Assembly: GCF_003075095.1 (NCBI RefSeq)
Contig: NZ_QCZF01000001.1
Coordinates: forward strand, 186,001-250,000
Direction: 5' to 3'
Origin: Blastococcus litoris
GTDB taxonomy: Bacteria; Actinomycetota; Actinomycetes; Mycobacteriales; Geodermatophilaceae
DNA length: 64,000 bases
Of this stretch, positions 1 through 7,831 are shown one piece after another. The position numbers and the translations under genes are program-made. A model generated the notes under the pieces. The model made no database searches. It worked only from the letters and a program-made list of their open reading frames with translations, and was not told the DNA's origin. Position 1 is the first letter of the stretch; every line of letters starts with the position of its first letter.

Positions 1-526
1 CGGTGGCCTGGATCAGCCGCCAGCGGCCGTCGGCGTGCCGGACCCGCGCGGTGCGGACGGCGTGCTCGTCGGGCCGGATGCGGTCGGCGGCCAGGGCGCC
101 GGTGAGCTCGGACCGGTCGTCGGGGTGGACGCAGGTGACCACCGGCAGGCCGGCGACGGTCGCGGGATCGACGCCGAGCAGGTCGGCGATGCCCTGGGAG
201 GCGAAGGTGATGCGCAGCCGGTCGTCGAGGATGACGACGGGGTCGACGCTGCCCTTCACCAGGATCCGGAACGAGGACTGGCTGCGCGCCAGCGCCCCGG
301 TGAGCCGGCGCTGGCGGGTCCACAGGGTGGCCTGGAAGCCCACGAGGACGGCGAGACCGGCGCCGGCCACGACCGGGCCCAGGCTGGAGGGCACCGCGAG
401 CAGGCCGCCCACGACGGCGGCGACGGCGACCACGGCCACGGGGACGGCGAGCAGCCCGGTGCGTCCGCTGCGGGACGCGACCGGGAGCGCAGGCCCTGGC
501 TGCCCCAGGACGGGGGCGGTGGTCAC
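1..526 (-). CDS. Membrane-anchored PAS-domain protein, N-terminal part (runs off the window)
   Basis: The gene reads leftward from a GTG at 526 and is cut by the window edge after about 175 codons. The N-terminus has two hydrophobic stretches (about residues 24-43 and 47-66). A basic linker follows, then a PAS-type sensor domain from about residue 83 with the typical 'DPVVILDDRLRITFAS' opening and a 'VHPDDR' segment. PAS domains sense small ligands, redox state or partner proteins. Proteins with two membrane helices followed by PAS usually end in GGDEF/EAL or histidine kinase modules, but the output domain lies outside the window and cannot be named. No good ribosome binding site is visible before the GTG, so the exact start is uncertain. 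The plus-strand open frames over this stretch are shadows. Confidence 0.8.
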   Translation of the reverse strand, partial: MTTAPVLGQPGPALPVASRSGRTGLLAVPVAVVAVAAVVGGLLAVPSSLGPVVAGAGLAVLVGFQATLWTRQRRLTGALARSQSSFRILVKGSVDPVVILDDRLRITFASQGIADLLGVDPATVAGLPVVTCVHPDDRSELTGALAADRIRPDEHAVRTARVRHADGRWRLIQAT

Positions 527-642
527 ACGGTCTGATCGGGATCTCGCGCCGGCTGCTGCAGCGTCGTTACCGATCTGTCACCCGGACGGGGGACGGCCCG
601 GAGGGGTCATCGTGGCCACGACGGCTGCTCGGGGACCGGGCC

Positions 643-846
643 GTGTGGCACCCTGCGCCCGTGGGCAAGCTGTTGGCCGTCCTCCTGGCGGCGGTCGTGA
701 TCGTCGAGCTGGTGCTCGTCATCGGGATCGCGGCGTCGCTGTTCTGGATCGGCGGGACGGCGACGAGCGTCGTCGCGGGCGGGATGCTGGTCGTGTCGCT
801 GGTCGCCGGAGTGCTCGCGCTGAGGGCCATGCGGCCCCGTCGGTGA
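643..846 (+). CDS. Small two-helix membrane protein
   Basis: A 67-residue protein made almost wholly of two hydrophobic helices (about residues 10-33 and 38-60) ending in a short Arg-rich tail, which suggests a cytoplasmic C-terminus. A GGGGA tract lies about 8 nt before the GTG at 643; a second in-frame GTG at 661 would give 61 residues. I do not recognise a family. The skew to G/C at third codon positions and the clean hydrophobic pattern support it being real. It stands alone, divergent from the PAS gene on its left. Confidence 0.5.
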   Translation: MWHPAPVGKLLAVLLAAVVIVELVLVIGIAASLFWIGGTATSVVAGGMLVVSLVAGVLALRAMRPRR

Positions 847-966
847 GCGCCGTCACGCGTTCTGCGTGACCTCGGCGACACCGTGTCACCCGACCGGCGT
901 CGGTTCACCGATTGTTCATCTCCGAGGTGCTTGCCGGTCATCCCGCGGCAGCGGAAGCTTCGGCCC

Positions 967-1164
967 GTGATCGGTGACGCCGAGGTGTTGGACCGGGTTC
1001 AGCGCGACGCCGACCGCGTCGTCCTCTGCCGCTGCGGCGGCGCGGGACGCGTGGTCCACGTGCCCGTCGAGGGCGATACCGAGCACTACGTGCGCTCCAC
1101 CTTCACCTGCACGTGGGACCGCCCCGGTCCGCACGAGCCGCTGCTCCCGCCGCGCCGCCGCTGA
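967..1164 (+). CDS. Small hypothetical protein with CxC and Cys residues
   Basis: A 65-residue soluble protein starting at GTG 967, preceded by GGAAG at a suitable distance. It has a short Cys-x-Cys pair near residue 21 followed by 'GGAGRVVHVPVEG' and one further Cys near residue 48, so metal or thiol chemistry is possible but the usual four-ligand zinc pattern is incomplete. It ends in a Pro/Arg-rich tail. No family recognised. An in-frame upstream start at 883 exists but lacks a ribosome binding site. Confidence 0.5.
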   Translation: MIGDAEVLDRVQRDADRVVLCRCGGAGRVVHVPVEGDTEHYVRSTFTCTWDRPGPHEPLLPPRRR

Positions 1165-1315
1165 CGCGGGCGGCCACCAGTCATCGGCACTGGTGGACCC
1201 GTAGATAACGGATCCCTGACGATCGGGTCCCAATCGTCCCGCCCGTCACATCCGTGGTGCTCCCGGCGGGCTCCGTCGCTAGCTTTCGTGGCCTACGACG
1301 ACGAGAGAGGGAGCC

Positions 1316-1450
1316 ATGACGAGCACTTGGCGCGCGGAACACCACCACGTCGATGCGGTTCGCAAGTGCTTCACCGTCGGGTTCTGGCTGCTCGCAGCCG
1401 GCGCCTCCGCCGTCCTCGGCCTGGAGCTGGAGATGGACGGCCGGGTCTGA
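1316..1450 (+). CDS. 44-residue single-pass membrane peptide
   Basis: A short frame opens at ATG 1316 directly after a strong ribosome binding site (GAGAGGGAGCC). It encodes 44 residues: a His-rich start ('AEHHHVD'), one hydrophobic helix (about residues 22-38, rich in Ala, Leu and Gly) and an acidic end. Its third codon positions are strongly G/C. The strong binding site is the main evidence. No family is recognised. An 8-bp inverted repeat (1322-1329 and 1363-1370) lies inside the coding region. Confidence 0.6.
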   Translation: MTSTWRAEHHHVDAVRKCFTVGFWLLAAGASAVLGLELEMDGRV

Positions 1451-1513
1451 GCGCCGCGCGGCGATGAGTCCTGGCCGTCGCCGCGGGCCCGGTGCCGGCG
1501 GGGGTTGACGCCG

Positions 1514-1532
1514 CACTTTCATTTTGCAAGTG
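1514..1532. promoter_or_regulatory. Possible HxlR operator upstream of the VOC gene
   Basis: CACTT (1514-1518) and AAGTG (1528-1532) form an inverted repeat with an AT-rich centre in an otherwise very GC-rich region, 7 nt before the ATG of the VOC gene. A TTGACG at 1505-1510 could be a -35 element. HxlR-type regulators are known to bind such inverted repeats next to the gene they control, and the HxlR gene follows. The assignment is inference. Confidence 0.4.
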
Positions 1533-1539
1533 TCGCGGC

Positions 1540-1944
1540 ATGAGCCTCTTCATCACCTGCCCGGTCGAGGACGTCGAGCGCGCGACCGCCTTCTACACCG
1601 CCCTGGGCTGGACCCTCAACGCCGAGATGTCCGATCACAACGTGTCGTGCTTCGCGATCGCGCCCGAGCAGTACGTCATGCTCGGCAGCCGCGACATGTA
1701 CGCGAGCGTCGGCGGGAGCGAGGAGCTGGTCGGCGGACCCGGCACGCCCTCCAAGGTCACCGTCTCGTTCGACCTGGGCAGCCGCGAGGCGGTCGACGAG
1801 CTCGCCGAGCGCGCCGCCGCCGCCGGCGGGCGCATCGGTGACACCGACGACTACCCCTTCATGTACCAGCGCCAGTTCGACGACCTCGACGGCTACCACT
1901 ACTCGCCGTTCTGGATGAAGCCGGACGCCGCACCGACCGCGTGA
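1540..1944 (+). CDS. VOC-family (glyoxalase/bleomycin-resistance fold) protein
   Basis: A 134-residue single-domain protein. It starts 'MSLFITCPVEDVERATAFYTALGW', the typical first beta-alpha unit of the vicinal oxygen chelate fold, and ends 'DLDGYHYSPFWMKP', which matches the usual C-terminal 'D.DGH.w....m' element. Proteins of this group bind a metal and an aromatic or thiol substrate, but the specific activity cannot be read from the sequence; many are annotated only as glyoxalase-like. ATG 1540 is chosen because the conserved fold begins there. No Shine-Dalgarno is visible, so the message may be leaderless. The stop overlaps the start of the HxlR gene, so the two are translated together. 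Confidence 0.85.
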   Translation: MSLFITCPVEDVERATAFYTALGWTLNAEMSDHNVSCFAIAPEQYVMLGSRDMYASVGGSEELVGGPGTPSKVTVSFDLGSREAVDELAERAAAAGGRIGDTDDYPFMYQRQFDDLDGYHYSPFWMKPDAAPTA

Positions 1945-2222
1945 GCGACCTCGCCGCGGCCCTCGACGTCGTCGGAGCCCGGTGGGCCCTGCTGATCGTG
2001 GAGCGGCTGCTCGACGGGCCGCAGCGCTACGGCGATCTGCAGCGCGACCTCGGCGTGCCGACGAACATGCTCGCGACCCGCCTGCGCGAGCTCGAGGCGG
2101 CCGGTGTCCTGACCCGCCTGCCGCTGCGGCACAACACCCGGGCCTACGCGCTGACCGACCGCGGGTTCGCGCTGCGCGAGGCGATCGTCGCGCTCGGCAC
2201 CTGGGGCGCCGGGAAGGCCTAG
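1941..2222 (+). CDS. HxlR-family winged-helix transcriptional regulator
   Basis: A 93-residue protein beginning at GTG 1941 inside the GTGA overlap with the VOC stop. It shows the HxlR pattern: 'ALDVVGARWALLIVERLLDGPQRYGDLQRDL', then a recognition region 'PTNMLATRLRELEAAGVLTR' and a wing ending 'YALTDRG'. HxlR proteins are dimeric DNA-binding regulators that often respond to reactive electrophiles through a Cys; no Cys is present here, so another signal is more likely. It probably regulates its own two-gene operon through the inverted repeat at 1514-1532. The gene ends in TAG. Confidence 0.9.
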   Translation: MSDLAAALDVVGARWALLIVERLLDGPQRYGDLQRDLGVPTNMLATRLRELEAAGVLTRLPLRHNTRAYALTDRGFALREAIVALGTWGAGKA

Positions 2223-2365
2223 GTGCTGGACGACCGTCCCTCGCGTGCCTGACCCCGCCGGGGGGCATGGACGGGCAGAGGGGTGCCGGTGCCGGGTGGT
2301 GCTCCGTAGCGTGCTCGGGGCATCGCCGCCGACGACGCGGGGCGGGCACGGCACGCGGAGGATCG

Positions 2366-3217
2366 ATGGGCACCCCGATGCGCCGGCCAGGATCCGGCCG
2401 GCCGAAGCGGCGCAGGTCCGACCGGCTGCAGCGCTGGGTGCGCCGGGCGACCAGCTCGCTGCCCACCGAGAGCTACCTCGCCCGCCGGTTCCCCGACGAC
2501 GGCCGCACCCTGGCGCTCGTCGCCGTCTACCGGCACAAGAACGCCGGGCACCTCGCGCGGCTGCTCGCGGACGCCGTCCCGCAGGTCGCGCTCTGGGCCC
2601 TGGACGAGGTGCACCCCGACCTGGCCCACGTCACCGTCGGCTCGGGCCCCGGGGGCCGGTTCGAGCTGCTGGGGCGGTGCCTCGACACCCTGACCCTGGA
2701 CGAGTCGGCCTGGCTGGTCATCGCCGACGACGACGTCCGCTTCAGCCGCGGCGACCTGCGCTCGCTCGCTCGGATCGCCGGTGCGGTCGGGCTGGACATC
2801 TGCCAGCCGGCGCACGAGTGGAACAGCCACTCGAGCCGCCGGGTGAACCGCTCGCGGCCGCTGATGCTGGCCCGCGACACGGGCTTCGTCGAGATCGGCC
2901 CGATCGTCCTGATGGACGACCGTGCTCGCCGGCTGGCGCTGCCCCTGCCCACCCGCACGCTGATGGGCTGGGGCGTCGACGTGGAGTGGACGACCCTGCA
3001 GCGCCAGGGCATCCGGCTGGGCGTCGTCGACGCCGTCCGCGTCGAGCACCTGGGCGCCGTCGCGGCCGACTACGGCACGGCCGCGGAGCGGCAGGCGCTG
3101 GACGACAGCCTCGCGGCCGCCGGCCTCACCAGCATCGACGAGGCGATCGCGACCACGCGCCGGTGGACCCTGACCTACCCGCTCAGACGGCGAGCGGTCC
3201 GGCCCGCTCGGTGGTGA
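2366..3217 (+). CDS. Glycosyltransferase-like protein (DUF707-type)
   Basis: A 283-residue protein starting at ATG 2366 just after a GGAGG. After a basic N-terminus it has 'LALVAVYRHKNAGHLARLLAD' and 'WLVIADDDVRFSRGDLRSLARI', where the acidic IADDDV resembles the DxD nucleotide-sugar/metal motif of GT-A enzymes. 'LPTRTLMGWGVDVEW' and 'RVEHLG' follow, as in the uncharacterised DUF707 group and related transferases. Predicted to be cytoplasmic. The acceptor and sugar are unknown. The last 35 bases overlap the end of the convergent gene at 3183, so both share a tail-to-tail junction with no separate terminator. Confidence 0.7.
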   Translation: MGTPMRRPGSGRPKRRRSDRLQRWVRRATSSLPTESYLARRFPDDGRTLALVAVYRHKNAGHLARLLADAVPQVALWALDEVHPDLAHVTVGSGPGGRFELLGRCLDTLTLDESAWLVIADDDVRFSRGDLRSLARIAGAVGLDICQPAHEWNSHSSRRVNRSRPLMLARDTGFVEIGPIVLMDDRARRLALPLPTRTLMGWGVDVEWTTLQRQGIRLGVVDAVRVEHLGAVAADYGTAAERQALDDSLAAAGLTSIDEAIATTRRWTLTYPLRRRAVRPARW

Positions 3218-3734
3218 CGCGGCGGGCCCGCCGCACGACCAGCACGCCGACCGCGCCCGCGAGCAGGAGCAGCACCACGATCGCGCCGCCGTTGGCGTAG
3301 GCGGGCAGCTGGGCGGAGGTGCAGATCGGGATGCTGCCGGCGTTCCACGTGTTCAGGGTGTTGCCGTCGAGGTACCAGCTGACGGTGCCGGCGTAGAGGT
3401 CGCTCTGGGAGACCGTGAGCTTCGCGGCGCCGCGCTGCAGGCCGGGCTTGAAGACCGTGGGCAGCTGCGCGGTGTACGTCGACGGGGTGGCGTAGTTGTT
3501 CCAGCCCCGGGAGATGGTGCGCGTCGTGGTGTACGGGCTGTTGTACCCGAGGACGACGGTGAAGGTCCCGTTGCTGTTCTGCGCGTAGCACTCCGCCATC
3601 GGGACGATCCCCGCGGCCGACGCGGTGCCGGGCAGGGCGGAGACGAACAGCGTCATCAGGACGGCGACCAGCGCGAACCGGGTCGACCGGCGGCGGGGCC
3701 GCGCGGGAGCGCGGGTGGTCGGGCTGGCGTTCAT
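3183..3734 (-). CDS. Secreted protein with C-terminal helix and Arg-rich tail; candidate exosortase substrate
   Basis: A 183-residue protein with an N-terminal signal peptide (basic start, hydrophobic core about residues 20-37, likely cleavage after 'TASA'). The mature part is rich in Asn, Thr and Tyr and carries two Cys (in 'AECYAQN' and 'PICTSAQ') that may form a disulfide. A single hydrophobic helix follows (about residues 148-167), then 'RRARR'. This tripartite end (short motif, helix, Arg cluster) is the general plan of exosortase sorting signals, and an exosortase lies in the same operon. No PEP or LPxTG motif is visible just before the helix, so the link is inference. Last gene of the minus-strand operon; its ATG overlaps the HAD stop. 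Confidence 0.8.
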   Translation of the reverse strand: MNASPTTRAPARPRRRSTRFALVAVLMTLFVSALPGTASAAGIVPMAECYAQNSNGTFTVVLGYNSPYTTTRTISRGWNNYATPSTYTAQLPTVFKPGLQRGAAKLTVSQSDLYAGTVSWYLDGNTLNTWNAGSIPICTSAQLPAYANGGAIVVLLLLAGAVGVLVVRRARRVTTERAGPLAV

Positions 3735-4525
3735 CGCACACTTCCTCGAGGCAGCGACGGTGCAGGTGCCGTCAGGACGTCGTCGGCAGGTCGGCGGGGT
3801 TCCTGGAGCGGATTCACCCGGTCAGGTGGTGCCGCGAGTGCGCGCAGCGCGATGGCCGCGGCCTCCGGGAACGTGCCGGCGACCGCCCACGGGAGGGGGA
3901 CGTCGGGGGCGTCGGCGTACTCGCCCTGCCGGATCCGGATGGCCCGCGCGCCGACGGCGGCGGCGACGGCGACGTCCTTGCCGGGGCGGTCGCCGATGAC
4001 CAGGAGCCGCTGCGCGGGCACCCCCAGGCGCTCGGCGACCGCGAGCAGCCCGGCGGGGTGCGGCTTGCGGGTGCCGCGGCCGTCCAGCCGGTCGGTGACG
4101 ACGACGACCGGCAGCAGGGGGCCGAGGCCGGTGGCCGCCAGCTTGGCGTCCTGGATTGTCGGGTTGCCGTCGGTGAGGCAGGCCAGCGGGGCCGCCGCGG
4201 CGAGCGACCGCAGCGCCTCCTCGACCCCGGGGTACGGGGTCAGGCGGGCGGGGGCGTGGCGGGTGAACGCGACGACGAGCGGCGGGACCAGGGCGGGCAG
4301 GTCCGCGACGGGCACGCCGGTCGCGAGCAGGGCGCGGTCGATGGTGCCCCCGGCGTCGGACCCGGCCGCGAGCTCGGCGACCAGCGCGGCGTGCACGGCG
4401 TCGCCGTCGAGCCCGCGGGCGGTCGCGGCCGCACCCACCGCGACGGCGGCGCCGGCGAGGTAGTCGGACTGCGGGTAGAGGGTGTCGTCGAGGTCGACGA
4501 CGACGCCGAGCGGGGCGTTCACCAC
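3731..4525 (-). CDS. HAD-superfamily phosphatase
   Basis: A 264-residue haloacid dehalogenase-type hydrolase. Motif I is 'VVDLDDTLYP' (nucleophile Asp 11, acid/base Asp 13), motif II 'LTDGNP', motif III the Lys of 'RKPHP', and motif IV 'VIGDRPGKDVAVAAAVG'. The fold matches phosphoglycolate-phosphatase-like enzymes with a helical cap. The substrate is likely a sugar phosphate given the neighbours (UDP-GlcNAc 2-epimerase and GT2), but this is inference. It starts at GTG 4525, overlapping the end of the epimerase gene by 7 bases. The C-terminal 30 residues after the HAD core are Pro-rich and not conserved-looking. Confidence 0.88.
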   Translation of the reverse strand: MVNAPLGVVVDLDDTLYPQSDYLAGAAVAVGAAATARGLDGDAVHAALVAELAAGSDAGGTIDRALLATGVPVADLPALVPPLVVAFTRHAPARLTPYPGVEEALRSLAAAAPLACLTDGNPTIQDAKLAATGLGPLLPVVVVTDRLDGRGTRKPHPAGLLAVAERLGVPAQRLLVIGDRPGKDVAVAAAVGARAIRIRQGEYADAPDVPLPWAVAGTFPEAAAIALRALAAPPDRVNPLQEPRRPADDVLTAPAPSLPRGSVR

Positions 4526-5667
4526 GGCAGGTGCCCGTCGGTGTGGTCGGGCTCGGTCAGCGCGAGCAGGGCGTCGGTGCGCTCGTCGGCCAGGATCGCC
4601 GCGACCTGCGCGCCGGTGGTGCCGTCGCCGTAGGGGCAGGGGGCGGAGGCCGCGCGCTCCTGGCCGGCGGGGGAGGCGTGGGCGAGGGCGGCGGTGAGCA
4701 CCGCGGCCCCCGCGGCGTCGTCGGCGAGGCCGGCGAGCGTGGTGGTGCCGGCCTCGACGCCCTCCCAGCGCGGGGTGGAGGAGCGCAGGACCACGACCGG
4801 CACGCCGAGGTAGGCGGCCTCCTCCTGGATGCCGCCGGAGTCGGTGACCGCCAGGCGCGAGGAGGCGAGCGTGACGAGCAGCTTGTCGTAGTCCATCGGG
4901 CCGGTGAGGGTGATCGCGGGGTGGTCCAGCTCGCGGTCCAGGCCGCTGGCCGAGAGCCGGGCGGCGGTGCGCGGGTGCACCGGGAAGGTCACCGCGCCGA
5001 CCCGCTCGGCCAGCGAGCGGACGACGGCGACGAGGCGGGCCAGGCGCGCCGGGTCGTCGACGTTGGTCGGGCGGTGCGCGGTGACCAGCACGCCGTCGCG
5101 CTCGTCGACCGGCGTCGGCGTGACACCCCGGGCGACGAGGGTGTCGACGACGGGGTTGCCGACGACGAACACCCGCTCGGGCTCGACCCCCTCGGCGGCG
5201 AGGAAGGCGGCCGCACGGCGGGTGGGCGCGAAGTGGAGCTGGGCGGCGGCCGCGGCCACGCGCCGGTTGACCTCCTCGACGCTGCGCATGTTCAGGCTGC
5301 GCAGCCCGGCCTCGACGTGCGCGAACGGGACGCCGGCGCCGCGGGCGGCCAGCGCGTAGGCGGGCACGGTGTTGGTGTCGCCGAGCGCCAGCACGAGGTC
5401 GGGTGCGAACCGCGCGACGGCGTCGGCCGCGTCGGCGTGGAGGGCGCCGGTGCGGGCGGGCTGCTCGGCGGGCAGCCGGTAGCGGTGGGTCGGCACCAGG
5501 CCGAGGGCCTCCTGCAGCGAGGAGGCCAGCGCCGGGTCGGTGTGCTGGCCGGTGTCCACGGTGGTGACCCGGTGGCCGGCCGCGAGCATGGCGGCGACCA
5601 CCGGGGCGAGCTTGACCACCTCCGGGCGCGTGCCGAAGGGGACGAGCACGTGCCGGCTGCGGCTCAT
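4519..5667 (-). CDS. wecB: UDP-N-acetylglucosamine 2-epimerase (non-hydrolysing)
   Basis: A 382-residue enzyme interconverting UDP-GlcNAc and UDP-ManNAc in the cytoplasm. It has the family's N-terminal 'GTRPEVVKLAPVV' (residues 12-24), 'TGQHTD', 'GDTNTV', 'HVEAGLRS' (117-124) and the C-terminal UDP-binding 'VTDSGGIQEEA'. The length matches WecB/MnaA. The ATG at 5667 lies in an ATGA overlap with the ATP-grasp gene. Genes of this type supply ManNAc or ManNAcA for cell-surface glycans, so the operon probably decorates or builds an envelope polymer. The frame stays open far upstream, but that stretch is the shadow of the ATP-grasp gene. Confidence 0.95.
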   Translation of the reverse strand: MSRSRHVLVPFGTRPEVVKLAPVVAAMLAAGHRVTTVDTGQHTDPALASSLQEALGLVPTHRYRLPAEQPARTGALHADAADAVARFAPDLVLALGDTNTVPAYALAARGAGVPFAHVEAGLRSLNMRSVEEVNRRVAAAAAQLHFAPTRRAAAFLAAEGVEPERVFVVGNPVVDTLVARGVTPTPVDERDGVLVTAHRPTNVDDPARLARLVAVVRSLAERVGAVTFPVHPRTAARLSASGLDRELDHPAITLTGPMDYDKLLVTLASSRLAVTDSGGIQEEAAYLGVPVVVLRSSTPRWEGVEAGTTTLAGLADDAAGAAVLTAALAHASPAGQERAASAPCPYGDGTTGAQVAAILADERTDALLALTEPDHTDGHLPW

Positions 5668-6719
5668 GCGAGGACCGCCGCGGCGCACGGGTCGGCGACC
5701 GGCAGGCCGTAGGCGTCGGTGTAGGTCTCGGCGAAGAAGCGGCTCATCCGGACGCCGGGGGTGAACCAGAGCTGCGGCAGCGCCGCGTGCGGGTCGCGGA
5801 CGCCGGCGAGGTAGGTGCTGACGACGTCGGCGCCGGCCGCCAGCGTCAGCGGCAGGCCGCCGGAGAAGCGCGGGTTGATCTCCACGACCGTGACGGCGCC
5901 GTCGTCGCCGACGAAGCCCTGCACGTTGGCCGGCCCGGTGAGGCCGACGGCGTCGAGGGCGGCGCGCACCAGCTCGGTGACCGGCTCGGACTCGAAGGTC
6001 TCGCCCTTCACCGAGATGCCGGCCCTGGTCTCGGTCCGCCAGCGGGGGACGACGGTCAGCACGTCGCCGGAGCGGTCGACGAGCGCGTCGGCGGTGAACT
6101 CGCGGCCGCCGAGGCGGGTCTGCGCGATGAGGTCGGGGTCGGCGAACAGGGCGGCCTCGACGGCGGCGGGGTCGTCGAGGAGCTGGACCCCGCGGCTGCC
6201 GCGGCCGGTGCGCGGCTTGACCACCCACGGGCCGGGCACCTCGGGCAGGCCGGTCACGGTCGTCGTCGTGGTCGGGTGGGGGATGCCGGCCCACGCCATG
6301 CGGCGGGCGAAGGCGGCCTTGTCGCAGCACAGCTCGACGGCGGCCGGGTCGGGGAGCCACGTGCCCACGCCGGCGTCGGCCAGCCGGTGCGCGCCGACGG
6401 CGAGCGCGGGCAGCTCCTCGGCGACCGTGCTGACGAGGGCGTCGACGCCGAACGCCGCGGCGGCGCCGAGGACGGCGTCGACGAAGCGCGGGTGGTCGCC
6501 GCGGGGCAGGGTGACCGACCGGGCGGCGAGGTACGCGCCGGCCGCGGAGCCGTCGGCGTCGGCGGCCACCACGCGGTGGCCCAGGGCGACCAGCCGGCGG
6601 ATCACCGCGATGCCCGCGGGCCCTCCGGCGCCGGTGACGAGCACGGCGCCGTCGCCGGCGGGGGAGGGCCACAGGTCCACCGGGAGGCGGGGGACGGGCA
6701 GCTGCGGGACGACGGTCAT
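5664..6719 (-). CDS. ATP-grasp enzyme (carbamoyl-phosphate-synthase-like)
   Basis: A 351-residue protein with an N-terminal Rossmann-type start ('VLVTGAGGPAGIAVIRRL', about residues 26-43) and an ATP-grasp domain. The latter is marked by 'PWVVKPRTGRGSRGVQ' (glycine-rich ATP loop), 'TRLGGREFTADALVD' and the metal-binding 'VVEINPRFSGGLPLT'. ATP-grasp enzymes join a carboxylate to an amine or thiol through an acyl phosphate. Members next to glycosyltransferase genes often modify surface sugars or peptides, but the substrates here are unknown. It is translationally coupled on both sides by 4-base overlaps, so it belongs to the exosortase/WecB operon. Confidence 0.88.
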   Translation of the reverse strand: MTVVPQLPVPRLPVDLWPSPAGDGAVLVTGAGGPAGIAVIRRLVALGHRVVAADADGSAAGAYLAARSVTLPRGDHPRFVDAVLGAAAAFGVDALVSTVAEELPALAVGAHRLADAGVGTWLPDPAAVELCCDKAAFARRMAWAGIPHPTTTTTVTGLPEVPGPWVVKPRTGRGSRGVQLLDDPAAVEAALFADPDLIAQTRLGGREFTADALVDRSGDVLTVVPRWRTETRAGISVKGETFESEPVTELVRAALDAVGLTGPANVQGFVGDDGAVTVVEINPRFSGGLPLTLAAGADVVSTYLAGVRDPHAALPQLWFTPGVRMSRFFAETYTDAYGLPVADPCAAAVLA

Positions 6720-7831
6720 CGCGGGTCCTCGGAGGTGGGGCGGGCGAAGGAGCGGGGCTGGGGGCGGCGCGGGGGCACGGCGGCCGGCACCGGCGGGCGT
6801 CCGCCGGCGAGGGCGACCACCGGCTCCTCCTCGTCCTCGCGGACGTCGATCTCGGGGACGTCGTCCGGGGCGGGCGTCTCGCCGCCGAGCCGGCGGCCGG
6901 CGAGCCAACCGCGGGCCCACAGGCGCAGGGCGGCGATGCGGTCGTTGGTGACCGGCTCCCACTGCCGGGCCGCGATGGCCTCGGCGAGGGCGTCGACGAC
7001 CTCGACGTCGTCCTCGTAGGTGGCGACGGCGAGCAGCGTGGCCGTGTGGGCGCCGAGGCCGTCGGCGACCAGGTCCTGGATCTGGGCGATCCGGTGGGCG
7101 GGCGGGAGGTGCCCGAGGCGGTAGTCGATGCGGCCGGCCTCGCGCCGGGCGGCCATGCGCCGCGACAGGGCGCGGGGGAGGACGCGGCGGTGGAGGAAGC
7201 CGGCGAACGACCAGTACTTCTGCAGCGGGGTGTCCGGCTGCATGGCGCGGTAGCCCAGGCCCGGGCGGGCCCAGCTGCTGGGACGGCGGGCGGTGTGCCG
7301 GCCGGCGACGTCCTGCTCGGCGCGCTGGGCGGCCGGCAGCGTGACGGCGACCATGACGAGGAAGCCTCCGAGGGTCGTGGCGAGGGCCCAGAGGGTCCCG
7401 ATCCAGTCGTGGAAGAGGGTCATGGCGGGGGCGCCCCACCACAGCCCGGCGAGCGCCGAGAGCGTGAGCCGGATGTTGTTGGCAATCACCACGGCGACGA
7501 CGGCGGCGAGCAGCCCGAGCACCGCGTGCCCGCGGCGGGAGCGCATGACGGCGACGTTGAGGGCGGTCAGGCCCATGACGGTCAGCAGCGAGGAGCAGGA
7601 CGTGGTGACGACGCCGTCGAGCACCTCGCCGTTCCCGCGGAACATGAGGATGTGCCCCGGCAGGATCGAGGAGACCTCGTCGACGCCGAACAGGCGCAGG
7701 ACGTGGACGGCGAGCGCGCCCTCCTGCTCGCGGAACCAGGTGGACGCCCAGAAGTAGCCGGTCAGGCAGATGGCGACGGCGACGAGGAGCTCGACGAGGA
7801 CCACCCACCGCCGCTGCGCGGACGCGGTCAT
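6716..7831 (-). CDS. Exosortase/archaeosortase-family transpeptidase
   Basis: A 371-residue protein. Residues 1-180 form the multi-spanning exosortase core with the three family residues in place: Cys 79 in 'TTSCSSLL', Arg 121 in 'ANNIRLT' and His 141 in 'LFHDWIG'. Exosortases are membrane Cys proteases that cut a C-terminal sorting signal, normally in bacteria that export an extracellular polysaccharide. The second half (about 190-371) is soluble, probably cytoplasmic, charged and Pro-rich at the end, and is unusual for the family. The start at 7831 overlaps the GT2 stop. The secreted protein at 3183-3734, in the same operon, is the obvious candidate client. Confidence 0.88.
   Translation of the reverse strand: MTASAQRRWVVLVELLVAVAICLTGYFWASTWFREQEGALAVHVLRLFGVDEVSSILPGHILMFRGNGEVLDGVVTTSCSSLLTVMGLTALNVAVMRSRRGHAVLGLLAAVVAVVIANNIRLTLSALAGLWWGAPAMTLFHDWIGTLWALATTLGGFLVMVAVTLPAAQRAEQDVAGRHTARRPSSWARPGLGYRAMQPDTPLQKYWSFAGFLHRRVLPRALSRRMAARREAGRIDYRLGHLPPAHRIAQIQDLVADGLGAHTATLLAVATYEDDVEVVDALAEAIAARQWEPVTNDRIAALRLWARGWLAGRRLGGETPAPDDVPEIDVREDEEEPVVALAGGRPPVPAAVPPRRPQPRSFARPTSEDPR

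Noticed and set aside
3-869. Plus-strand open frames of 288 and 166 codons at the left edge
   Set aside because: They are shadows of the minus-strand PAS gene and of the small membrane protein gene; the translations are Arg/Ser-rich without any motif.
1322-1370. 8-bp inverted repeat inside the 44-residue peptide gene
   Set aside because: It lies within coding sequence with a 33-base spacer and can arise by chance; no regulatory role can be argued.
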